A stretch of 13,239 nt of DNA from CAZKXU01 sp964556665 (GTDB taxonomy: Bacteria; Bdellovibrionota_C; UBA2361; CAZKXU01), in contig CAZKXU010000095.1 in the NCBI GenBank assembly GCA_964556665.1, positions 1-13,239 of the forward strand. Direction: 5' to 3'. The position numbers and the translations under genes were made by a program. Below are positions 1 through 6,416 of the stretch, in pieces; within the stretch, counting starts at the first letter, position 1, and the number at the start of each line of letters is the position of its first letter. Below the pieces are notes generated by a model. The model was not told the DNA's origin, ran no database searches, and saw only the letters and a program-made list of their open reading frames with translations.

Positions 1-54
1 TCTGGGGCAACGCTGCGCGCCATACGTGAAAAAACTTATTTGGCGAAGCACTAG
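1..54 (+). repeat. Fold-back (MITE-like) element, right-end fragment
   Basis: The first 54 bases match the right arm of the complete element at 10462-10647 with one substitution (C for T near base 21). The fragment ends in GCACTAG, like the complete copy. The element presumably continues beyond the left edge of the window. No protein is assigned to it. Confidence 0.88.
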
Positions 55-92
55 AGTAAATGACAAAATAACGAAGCGTTACACTACACCAG

Positions 93-108
93 TAAGAATC
101 AATTCTTA
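93..108. repeat. Small hairpin after the phosphodiesterase gene
   Basis: Seven-base perfect arms (TAAGAAT / ATTCTTA) are separated by two bases, just downstream of the minus-strand stop at 114. There is no T-run after the stem in the direction of transcription, so a classical rho-independent terminator is not supported. It could still protect the 3' end or be chance in AT-rich sequence. Confidence 0.3.
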
Positions 109-113
109 AATTC

Positions 114-1292
114 TCACCCCAACACAAAAACTTTTAGCAGCTCGAAGATCCCGGTCATACGCAATACCCCCAGGTCATTACGGTTCTTGCCGGTATAAAA
201 AACCTGAGTCATATTATCGAGAACCTCCGGTGTATAGCCATGCATCCCTTTTGGAGCCATGCCGGAAGATGCAAAAAAGGAGGGATGGATCATGCTCCCG
301 CCATTTATAGCAAAAATTAGATCGCCGTAACGGTTATGGGAGAAGTTAAGATGTAGCTCTTTTAGCTCCTGCTCGCGGAGTATGCGTCCATCTTTAAGTG
401 AGTTAAGACACTCTGTTACTACCTCCCTAGCAGTTTCTGTCCTAAACCAGAAGCGTGCCTGTGTGCTATCAAGAAAATAGATAAAATCTGAATGCAACTT
501 TAAGGGTAAAGACTCAAGTTTGCTCTTTAGATCAAGTAGTTTTGTGACCTCAACCATGCCGTGGTCACCAAAGATAAAAACGGCACTGCCTTGACTTAGT
601 GGCACCTCTAAAAGCTTCTTTAGGGTACCGTCAAGGCTCTCCTTTGCGCGAGCCATCTCAGAAGAGTTAGGGCCGTACTTATGTCCAATCCAGTCAAGCT
701 CGGAGAAATGAAGGTAGCTAAGATCGGCAGGCTTTGATTTACGGTATTCCTCCATGATCGACTGAGCACTTCCAAAATGTCGCGGATATCCGATCCAATT
801 CCAACTAATCCCTTTTTCACGTAGAATATCGAAGAAAGTTTTATGAGGGGAGAAAATATTCGGATCGTCTGTATAACCTCTCTCACTAAAGGCAAAATAA
901 GGTAGGAGGTCTAACGGTATCTTGGCTGTATCCATCACATCTGCGGAAGCAGCAAAGCCGCGGCTTCGTTCTATGCGGCGGGCAATACGCTTAATGATGC
1001 GGCGAGGGATACCATCAATGCCCAAAATATCTAAGAGCTTAAGGCCGCCAGAATAGGGCTTAAGAAAAGTAAAAGGGGAGAACTCCGGATTATATTCATA
1101 AAGATGACAGATATTACTCACATCCGGCTCAAGCCCGGCGAAGTAGGCGGGGCGGGTCTGAAATGAGACTGTTTCTATAACTTTAGCCTGAACGGAGCTC
1201 TCTTTTAGGTTGTAAAGAAAAGGGGTGGTTTGATGATCTATAAAATCATACCGCAGAGCATCAATCATTATTATGAAATACCGTTCGTTCAC
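114..1292 (-). CDS. Alkaline-phosphatase-superfamily phosphodiesterase / nucleotide pyrophosphatase
   Basis: The 392-residue product looks like a type I phosphodiesterase/nucleotide pyrophosphatase of the alkaline phosphatase superfamily. These are two-metal enzymes that cleave phosphodiester or pyrophosphate bonds. The expected active-site elements are present in order: D11 in IMIDALRYDF, probable nucleophile T46 in SFQTRPAY, D200 and H204 in ELDWIGHKYG, D243-H244 in FGDHGM, and H351 in KGMHGYTPE. The metal set therefore looks intact. I see no signal peptide or membrane segment, so a cytoplasmic location is likely. Translation starts at a GTG, 8 codons before an in-frame ATG; the earlier start keeps the first beta strand. 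A minus-strand TATAAT (1300-1305) lies so close that the mRNA would be almost leaderless. The gene diverges from the cyclic-nucleotide-domain gene. The substrate (nucleotide sugar, lipid-linked phosphate or other) cannot be read from the sequence. Confidence 0.85.
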   Translation of the reverse strand: MNERYFIIMIDALRYDFIDHQTTPFLYNLKESSVQAKVIETVSFQTRPAYFAGLEPDVSNICHLYEYNPEFSPFTFLKPYSGGLKLLDILGIDGIPRRIIKRIARRIERSRGFAASADVMDTAKIPLDLLPYFAFSERGYTDDPNIFSPHKTFFDILREKGISWNWIGYPRHFGSAQSIMEEYRKSKPADLSYLHFSELDWIGHKYGPNSSEMARAKESLDGTLKKLLEVPLSQGSAVFIFGDHGMVEVTKLLDLKSKLESLPLKLHSDFIYFLDSTQARFWFRTETAREVVTECLNSLKDGRILREQELKELHLNFSHNRYGDLIFAINGGSMIHPSFFASSGMAPKGMHGYTPEVLDNMTQVFYTGKNRNDLGVLRMTGIFELLKVFVLG

Positions 1293-1356
1293 TTCGCCTA
1301 TTATAAGATATCTTGTCTAGAGCTACTACCTGAAACATGTTATTTAATTATCTAAT
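1293..1356. promoter_or_regulatory. Divergent intergenic control region
   Basis: This 64-base gap separates two divergent genes. On the minus strand a consensus TATAAT (1300-1305) precedes the GTG start at 1292; its -35 region (TAGTAG at 17-base spacing) is weak. Two perfect palindromes lie here, AAGATATCTT (1305-1314, abutting the -10) and AACATGTT (1334-1341), and could be operators. On the plus strand the sequence before the ATG at 1357 is AT-rich with no Shine-Dalgarno motif. The promoter for that gene is not clear. Confidence 0.45.
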
Positions 1357-2157
1357 ATGTATTCCCCTTCAGAACAGGACGCTGCGTTTATACCCTTAGC
1401 TAGCCATTTAAAAAGTCTGGTAGCCGAGATTACCTCAAAACTCACTGTTAAGGGTGTAGATCGAAAGATCCCAGCCAATACTGTAATTTACCCCAATTCA
1501 GCACACATTAAGGATATATTTCTGATCAAGGATGGTGCCCCTTCCTTTGTTTTTAACCATAAGCTTCTCTATTTTTTTGAGAATGGAGATCTTCTAGGGC
1601 TTAATAATCACTTCTTTCATACCCAAATTAAAGTAAGCTCCGATATGGCGATCGTAGTTACTGCCTATGATCGCAAAGCTTTTTTTACTGAACTACATTC
1701 TATTCCTGCACTCTCTGCTCTATGGAACGAATATCTTCAGTCGGAGCTTAAGCTCTTTACCATGATGCTGGCAAAAGCCATGATCACTGATACCAATGTT
1801 ATTCCTAACATCCGGCACTTTGAACCTGGTGATGTCATAGTAGAGCAAGGAACCCCAGCAACCGAGGTATACAATATGGTTGACGGACAGGCAGATGTAC
1901 TTGTTGATGGGGTTAAGGTTGGCGAAATAAAGATCGAGGAGATCTTTGGAACGCTTGCAGTGCTAACGGAAACTGTACGTACCGCCTCCGTAGTGGCTAC
2001 GCAGCCCTGCGTCGTGGTTGCACTAGAAGCCGAAGGGTTTAAAGATCTTGTCTACTCCCGTCCAAGTGCTTTTTTAAAGATGGTCAAAGATCTGGCAAAT
2101 ACGATCATCAGTATGAACACCGAGGTTGTTGAGTTTAGAAAGCGAAGTTTTAGATAG
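1357..2157 (+). CDS. Tandem cyclic-nucleotide-binding-like domain protein
   Basis: The 266-residue soluble protein appears to hold two Crp-like cNMP-binding beta-rolls. The N-terminal one (about 33-110) is degenerate. The C-terminal one (about 150-235) is clearer: HFEPGDVIVEQGTPA at 154-168, then FGTLAVLTETVRTASVVA from 197. In canonical cNMP sites the phosphate cassette reads FGELAL..R.A; here the Glu is Thr199 while Arg208 and Ala210 are kept. Ligand binding may therefore be altered or lost. No helix-turn-helix follows; the protein ends in a helical, basic tail (FRKRSFR). It is thus not an obvious Crp/Fnr transcription factor and more likely a signalling or regulatory module. It is first in a same-strand run, 18 bases before the membrane protein gene. 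No Shine-Dalgarno precedes the ATG. Its role is unknown. Confidence 0.75.
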   Translation: MYSPSEQDAAFIPLASHLKSLVAEITSKLTVKGVDRKIPANTVIYPNSAHIKDIFLIKDGAPSFVFNHKLLYFFENGDLLGLNNHFFHTQIKVSSDMAIVVTAYDRKAFFTELHSIPALSALWNEYLQSELKLFTMMLAKAMITDTNVIPNIRHFEPGDVIVEQGTPATEVYNMVDGQADVLVDGVKVGEIKIEEIFGTLAVLTETVRTASVVATQPCVVVALEAEGFKDLVYSRPSAFLKMVKDLANTIISMNTEVVEFRKRSFR

Positions 2158-2175
2158 AGGCTCACTCTTATCTTT

Positions 2176-3720
2176 ATGAGCGCAATGCGAAAAAACTTTT
2201 TTGGTCTGACTGAGCTCATACTAATATTTTCTTACATCTCACTTGTATTCTTGCAGATGGATGGGTTTGCACGTGATCCTGGAGTGGGCTGGCACCTTGC
2301 AAATGGGCGTAATATCTTATCAACCCATATTGTTCCGCTGGTTGATCCGTTTCTATATGCAGAGTCACCACGTAGCTGGGTCTCAGATCAATGGCTTAGC
2401 GATCTAATAATGTTTCAGTTGTATGATCTTGGAGGCTGGCCGGCTCTTTACGGTATTTTGACTGTAGTATATCTACTCACTTTTTTTCTTATTTTAGCCC
2501 CGGCGGTAAGGCGATTCACCCTCTCTGCTGCAGTTGCACCTTTTGTAGCGTTGCTGGCCTTTAAACTTTCTCAGGTGCACTTCATATTGCGCCCTGTAGT
2601 TTTTGCATTTTTTCTATTTTCGATTGTTACTACAGAGGTATTTAGAATCCAACGTGAGGCTATCTCTAGTCCACGTGATCTGAAAAAATCTTTCTATATA
2701 CTTCCTATACTGTTTTTCGTGTGGGCAAATATTCACCCATCTTTTGTACTGGGGCTTCTATTGTTGGCGCTCTTAATTGTAGGTGTGCTGTACGACCTGG
2801 TATTTTTACGTATTGATATAGCTCCTGGTATTTTGCAGAGACTTGCGGTTTTGCTAGTTGTTTGTTTACTGGCTACTCTAGTAAATCCATACGGTGTGGG
2901 ACTGCACCACAGCATAGTGGAGCTCGCAGGTAGTTCGTATTTTATGTCACTTCACCAGGAGTGGCTTACTCCAAACTTTAAGGAGAATGTTGGGCAGTTA
3001 TTACAGTTTGTTTGGGGCACGCTATTTGTGTCGCTACTACTTGGGAGAAATTCAAAGCTAACCTGGAGATCTTTTGAAGTTTTTGCGATTATTATATTCT
3101 CGGTACTGGCTACTCGCGCTGTGCGTATGGTCCCATTTTTCTCAATCTTGATTGCTATTCCTTTAGCCGATGCGATTTTAAATCTTAGGAATGCAGCTTG
3201 CTGGAGCAATACCTTGGGACTTTCGACAATCAGACGTTTTTTTGCTAAGGTCGAAAAGTATGAGCAGCGTGGATTTAATGGTAAACTGTTATTGCCGCTT
3301 GTCATTACTGGACTACTAGTAGGCTCACTTTTTTTTCAAAGAGTGCCGCTATTTACTGGAGTTTACGGTCCACCTAAATCCTCATATCCTTACGGCGTTC
3401 TAGCGACCCTCAATAAATTAAGTTTAGATAGCCCTGTTGTAGTACTAGCCTCACCGGATTGGGGTGGCTTTATTAACTTTTATGCGCCGCAGGTAAAGAC
3501 CCTGCTAGACGATCGGAATACCTTGCTAGGAGAGGATTATTTTAGAAAATTTAATGAAAATTTTACAGTCGGAGATGGATGGCTAAGTTATGCACGATCA
3601 TTGAATGCAACCCATATTTTACTTCCTAACCAATCAGGGCTTGGATATTATATTAAGAGCTCCGGTGTTCTGCCGTTGATAAGTAATGATGAACACTATA
3701 TGTTATTCGGAATAAAATGA
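2176..3720 (+). CDS. Polytopic GT-C-like membrane protein (putative lipid-linked sugar transferase)
   Basis: The 514-residue integral membrane protein has about eleven hydrophobic segments, starting at residues 13-28 and ending near 371-387, followed by a soluble C-terminal portion of about 120 residues. After the first segment it shows DPGVGWHLANG (34-44), DPF (57-59), W68 and DQWL (71-74). Later it has RP (139-140), NIHPSF (185-190), NPYG (237-240), DWGG (428-431) and LLDDRN (443-448). This order resembles an uncharacterised bacterial family related to GT-C glycosyltransferases (PMT/ArnT-like), in which acidic residues in the first extracytoplasmic loop act in catalysis. That activity is an inference here. 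The ATG lacks a Shine-Dalgarno sequence. The stop codon overlaps the start of the VKOR-DsbA gene (ATGA), implying translational coupling and a shared envelope role. It could instead be a non-enzymatic membrane protein. Confidence 0.65.
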   Translation: MSAMRKNFFGLTELILIFSYISLVFLQMDGFARDPGVGWHLANGRNILSTHIVPLVDPFLYAESPRSWVSDQWLSDLIMFQLYDLGGWPALYGILTVVYLLTFFLILAPAVRRFTLSAAVAPFVALLAFKLSQVHFILRPVVFAFFLFSIVTTEVFRIQREAISSPRDLKKSFYILPILFFVWANIHPSFVLGLLLLALLIVGVLYDLVFLRIDIAPGILQRLAVLLVVCLLATLVNPYGVGLHHSIVELAGSSYFMSLHQEWLTPNFKENVGQLLQFVWGTLFVSLLLGRNSKLTWRSFEVFAIIIFSVLATRAVRMVPFFSILIAIPLADAILNLRNAACWSNTLGLSTIRRFFAKVEKYEQRGFNGKLLLPLVITGLLVGSLFFQRVPLFTGVYGPPKSSYPYGVLATLNKLSLDSPVVVLASPDWGGFINFYAPQVKTLLDDRNTLLGEDYFRKFNENFTVGDGWLSYARSLNATHILLPNQSGLGYYIKSSGVLPLISNDEHYMLFGIK

Positions 3721-4985
3721 TGAGAAATGAAAAGTATAGATTGCCTGTAATAGTAGCGCTCCTCTGCTTGATTGGGGGAATCTTGTCTGTAGTTTCATTG
3801 CAGCACTATGTTGCACTTAAGTCCGGGCTACAGAGAGAGCCCTCGTTTTGTAACATAAGTGCGGAATTTAATTGTGACCTTGTTACTGCCAGTCCTTGGG
3901 CTACACTTTTTGGATTTCCATTAGCAGCTTATGCTGTAGCTTTTTACCTCATAATATTCCTTTATGCTCTGTATTCTCAGGATAGTAAGAGCGTTACTCG
4001 TCATGCTTTTACCGGCACAATCTTCTTTCTTGCAACTCTTGCATCCCTTATGTCTTTATTCCTTTTTTATGTTTCAGAGTTTCGTATAGGCACACTTTGT
4101 TTGATCTGTATGGGGATGTATCTTGTAAATTTTGCACTTTTTGTATCTGCATGGATTGCCAAGGAGGAAGGGGCTGTTGAGGCATTTCTGCGTGGAGTTA
4201 CTGGGATATTGTCGATTCCTATGCTTGCCTATGGAGGTGATTCTCAGGCAGTGCATACGCGGGTCGGAGTTCTGGTAGCCTTTTTGGTAATGTTTGCAAG
4301 CTACATGCTGCCCAATCACATTTTGCAGAGACTGTTAGTTGCTGAGTACAGTAAGCCTAAGCAGACTATTGAAGATCTTTATAACGCCTGGCTCTCTGCT
4401 AAAGAGGATAAGATCGAGATCGTGCTAAGCGGTCCCAGTCAGGATTACGTAAAAGGTGAGGAAGCAGCTAAGTATAAGATAGTAGAGTTTTTCGATTTTG
4501 AGTGTCCGGCCTGTCGAGCAGTTTCTCCATACCTTGATCGTATTTTTGAAAAATATCCGGGTAAGATACAGGTGGTATATAAGAACTATCCCTTAGACAA
4601 AAGTTGTAATCCAAGCTTGGATCGAGCTTTTCACGAATTTGCCTGTTCAGCTGCTTTTATAGCGCGCTGTGCTGGAGAGCAAGGCAAATATTTAGAGGTA
4701 GCAGAGTATCTTCTAACTATGCCTGAGCTTGAGAAAGAGGATAAGTCAGAGGTACAGAGCAGCCTAGATCAAGTTGCGATTAAGTTTTCTTTAGACCAGT
4801 CGGCCTTTAAGGAGTGTTTGGCAGCCGAGCGTACAAAAAATAAAATTCTTGAGGATGTGAGCATTGCCAATGCGCTTGGGCTTGAAGGTACACCTTCTTT
4901 CTGGATTAATGGTCGAAGGATAACCGCTGGGGGGCTTGAGGAGCTTGCTACGCTGATCGAGCATATTGTGGAGAAAGGGGCGTAA
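3717..4985 (+). CDS. VKOR-DsbA fusion: membrane thiol-disulfide oxidoreductase
   Basis: The 422-residue product joins a vitamin K epoxide reductase-like membrane domain (about 1-150) to a DsbA/thioredoxin-4 domain (about 235-420). The VKOR part has loop cysteines C45 and C53 (CNISAEFNC) and the active CxxC C128-C131 (CLIC) beside a membrane helix. This is the full relay needed to pass electrons to quinone. The thioredoxin part has FECPAC (C263-C266) and the cis-proline P393 in GTPSFWING. Extra cysteines C297, C310 and C318 resemble the additional pair seen in some DsbA relatives. Hydrophobic segments lie at about 9-29, 64-86, 97-118, 125-146 and 182-200; the last two-thirds of the soluble part would face the periplasm. 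By family analogy it makes disulfides in exported proteins and replaces separate DsbA and DsbB. The start overlaps the upstream stop by 4 bases; a second ATG follows directly. Confidence 0.88.
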   Translation: MMRNEKYRLPVIVALLCLIGGILSVVSLQHYVALKSGLQREPSFCNISAEFNCDLVTASPWATLFGFPLAAYAVAFYLIIFLYALYSQDSKSVTRHAFTGTIFFLATLASLMSLFLFYVSEFRIGTLCLICMGMYLVNFALFVSAWIAKEEGAVEAFLRGVTGILSIPMLAYGGDSQAVHTRVGVLVAFLVMFASYMLPNHILQRLLVAEYSKPKQTIEDLYNAWLSAKEDKIEIVLSGPSQDYVKGEEAAKYKIVEFFDFECPACRAVSPYLDRIFEKYPGKIQVVYKNYPLDKSCNPSLDRAFHEFACSAAFIARCAGEQGKYLEVAEYLLTMPELEKEDKSEVQSSLDQVAIKFSLDQSAFKECLAAERTKNKILEDVSIANALGLEGTPSFWINGRRITAGGLEELATLIEHIVEKGA

Positions 4986-5021
4986 TTGTTTTTTAGTATA
5001 ATAATTCCGGGTAAAATGTAG

Positions 5022-5064
5022 GGGCAGATGGTAATCTGCCCTAGGTGCGAACGGCAGTTCGCAC
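5022..5064. repeat. Pair of perfect hairpins upstream of folP
   Basis: Two adjacent hairpins are separated by three bases. The first has arms GGGCAGAT (5022-5029) and ATCTGCCC (5034-5041) with a 4-base loop. The second has arms GTGCGAAC (5045-5052) and GTTCGCAC (5057-5064) with a 4-base loop. The sequence resembles widespread intergenic palindromes that start with GTAGGGGC. No T-run follows, so this is not a classical terminator. It lies in the 118-base gap between the VKOR-DsbA gene and folP; a TATAAT at 4997-5002 lies upstream but has no convincing -35. Confidence 0.7.
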
Positions 5065-5103
5065 AGATGTAGTCTCTCTGGAGGTCCAAAAAAAGGCAGA
5101 TAG

Positions 5104-5907
5104 ATGTCACCCATCCAAATCATCGGAGTTCTAAATCTTACACCTGATAGCTTCTCTGACGGCGGGCGCTTCACCACTGCTGATCTTGCTATTAAAGAGG
5201 CAACAAAACTATTAGAAGAAGGTGCGGATATAATTGAACTTGGTGCAGACTCTACTCGCCCAGGAAGCGTCTGTGTAGGGATTGAGGAGGAATGGACACG
5301 ATTGTCACCGGTGTTATCTGAATTATCTGGAAAGTGTAGGCTCTCTATTGATACTCATCACGCAGAGATTGCTCGACGTGCCTCTGATTTTAATATCTCT
5401 TTTATTAATGATATTACTGCAGGAGCTGATAAGGAGATGTTCCGTGTTGTGGCTCCCACAACTGCTTCAATAATATTAATGTACTCTCAAGCAATCTACG
5501 CTCATACATTTGGTGCAGCTTTAAGAGGAGATCTGATTGAGACGATCCTAGGCTTTTGGCGGGAAAGAGTAGACTCTGCATATAGGGCAGGAATATCAAA
5601 GGAGCGTATAGTTCTTGATCCTGGAATGGGCGCTTTTATCAGTGACGATGCGTCTAAATCTTTTGAACTTCTAAACCGTTTTTCAGAGTTAACTAAGATG
5701 GAACTCCCGCTAATGCTGGGGGTCTCGCGCAAAGGGTTCTGGCGTGCAATTTCAGATCTCTCAGCGCAGGAGCGAGATCCACTCTCAGCACTTGCTGCTC
5801 TCTTAATCGCTCAAAGACTGAATGGTAATAATGTACTCTATATTCGGACTCACAATGTCAGGATGCAGCGGGATTTTTTTAAGGCGGCGCGCATGCTCTG
5901 TAAATGA
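5104..5907 (+). CDS. folP: Dihydropteroate synthase, divergent type
   Basis: The 267-residue protein is a dihydropteroate synthase (TIM barrel) that joins p-aminobenzoate to dihydropterin pyrophosphate in folate synthesis. Family elements are NLTPDSFSDGG (11-21, pyrophosphate loop), IELGADSTRPG (44-54), SIDT (81-84, D83), INDITAG (101-107, N102), LDPGMGAF (171-178, D172), GVSRKGF (206-212, K210) and IRTHNV (247-252, R248 and H250). Some positions are unusual. The motif usually beginning MHM is MYSQ here (126-129), DPGFGFGK is replaced by DPGMGAFISDD, and RTHDV reads RTHNV. I recall a DPGMGFF-type DHPS subgroup from other bacteria, so this is probably a distinct but functional lineage. An in-frame TAG directly precedes the ATG, so no earlier start is possible; AAGGCAG at 5093-5099 is the likely ribosome binding site. 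folK lies about 3.3 kb away on the other strand. Confidence 0.88.
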   Translation: MSPIQIIGVLNLTPDSFSDGGRFTTADLAIKEATKLLEEGADIIELGADSTRPGSVCVGIEEEWTRLSPVLSELSGKCRLSIDTHHAEIARRASDFNISFINDITAGADKEMFRVVAPTTASIILMYSQAIYAHTFGAALRGDLIETILGFWRERVDSAYRAGISKERIVLDPGMGAFISDDASKSFELLNRFSELTKMELPLMLGVSRKGFWRAISDLSAQERDPLSALAALLIAQRLNGNNVLYIRTHNVRMQRDFFKAARMLCK

Positions 5908-5929
5908 GAATGAGAAAACTGCTCATTTA
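5901..5929. terminator. Weak stem-loop over the folP stop codon
   Basis: Arms TAAATGAG (5901-5908) and CTCATTTA (5922-5929) pair perfectly across a 13-base loop, and the first arm contains the folP stop codon. There is no T-run after the stem. It may slow or end transcription or protect the transcript, but terminator function is not shown. Confidence 0.3.
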
Positions 5930-5957
5930 GGCTGGTGGATTTATATCCTCCTTCGCA

Positions 5958-6049
5958 CTTAGAAATACTTTGTAAAAGTATTTCTAAGAGCTACGGCGGG
6001 ATGTATTTACTCAATAACCCTGGGCATCCGAGGTTATTGAGTAAATACA
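5958..6049. repeat. Pair of long perfect hairpins after folP
   Basis: Two hairpins lie 13 bases apart. The first has 13-base perfect arms (5958-5970 and 5976-5988, starting CTTAGAAATACTT) around a 5-base loop. The second has 18-base perfect arms (6002-6019 and 6032-6049, starting TGTATTTACTC) around a 12-base loop. The first sits inside an imperfect outer stem: CCTCCTTCGC (5947-5956) faces GCTACGGCGGG (5990-6000). This looks like a REP-type palindrome whose loop carries a further stem. Perfect arms of this length are not expected by chance. Neither hairpin has a T-run. Confidence 0.75.
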
Positions 6050-6291
6050 GAATGCCAAGGTAACCCCTCGATTCGCCGCCACCTTTAGGAGCGCGAGGTT
6101 CCCTCGTTAATACCAGGAAACTACAAAAACTGGCAAAACCTTTTAATTAACCAGATATCGACATCAAACTAGTAGCGATTATAACTAATCGCCGGTAATA
6201 GGACCTACCGTAGTTCTCCTTCGGCCCTATACCTATCCTGAAAGTCAATCGAGAACCGTTTCAAGGATTTAATTGGTGTTATTGAGGAAAA
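6050..6291. other. Gene-less, possibly structured leader upstream of pckG
   Basis: This is the central part of the 509-base gap 5908-6416. I see no tRNA, rRNA or recognised riboswitch core. It contains several short stems: CGAGG-TTC-CCTCG (near 6094-6106), GCGATT/AATCGC (near 6175-6192) and CGGTA/TACCG (near 6192-6210). TAATAGG also faces CCTAT repeats further on. These could belong to an untranslated leader or a small RNA, or be chance. The right end of the gap holds a small ORF with its own ribosome binding site. Confidence 0.3.
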
Positions 6292-6366
6292 ATGAATAGT
6301 GTAGCAGAGTATTTTTTACAAATAAACCTTGTTCTATTTGCGCTGGGAGATTTATCTTTGCTTTAG
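6292..6366 (+). CDS. Possible 24-residue leucine-rich leader peptide or small protein
   Basis: A 24-codon ORF starts at an ATG preceded by TTGAGGAAAA, one of the better Shine-Dalgarno-like sequences in the window. The product begins MNSVAEYFLQ and has seven leucines, mostly after residue 12. It has no charge after residue 6 except one aspartate, so it is mildly hydrophobic. It ends at a TAG 50 bases before the pckG ATG, which itself lacks a visible Shine-Dalgarno. Between them is a small TTACC-CTC-GGTAA palindrome. This arrangement could be a regulatory upstream peptide or a small protein gene. I recognise no family, and chance cannot be excluded at this length. Confidence 0.35.
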   Translation: MNSVAEYFLQINLVLFALGDLSLL

Positions 6367-6416
6367 TATTATGTTACCCTCGGTAAAATTCAAATTAACA
6401 GTTTTAAAATACATTT

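Noticed and set aside
2733..3305. Minus-strand frames inside the membrane protein gene.
   Set aside because: They are antisense to a coherent polytopic membrane protein and have composition expected of shadow frames.
3717..4985. The VKOR-DsbA gene considered as a frameshifted merger of two genes.
   Set aside because: The reading frame is continuous with a plausible linker, and this natural fusion architecture is known in bacteria.
4983..4998. T-rich run after the VKOR-DsbA stop considered as a rho-independent terminator.
   Set aside because: No stable stem directly precedes the T-run.
5022..5064. Two hairpins considered as a CRISPR or riboswitch for folP.
   Set aside because: No direct repeats with spacers, and no recognisable aptamer core; the structure is two simple palindromes.
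4769..5177. Minus-strand frames of 113 and 128 codons across the end of the VKOR-DsbA gene and the start of folP.
   Set aside because: They overlap each other and two well-supported plus-strand genes, span the hairpin repeat and show no domain.
6085..6120. Possible tRNA-like T-arm (GAGGTTCCCTCG).
   Set aside because: No acceptor stem, anticodon arm or T-loop consensus could be assembled around it.
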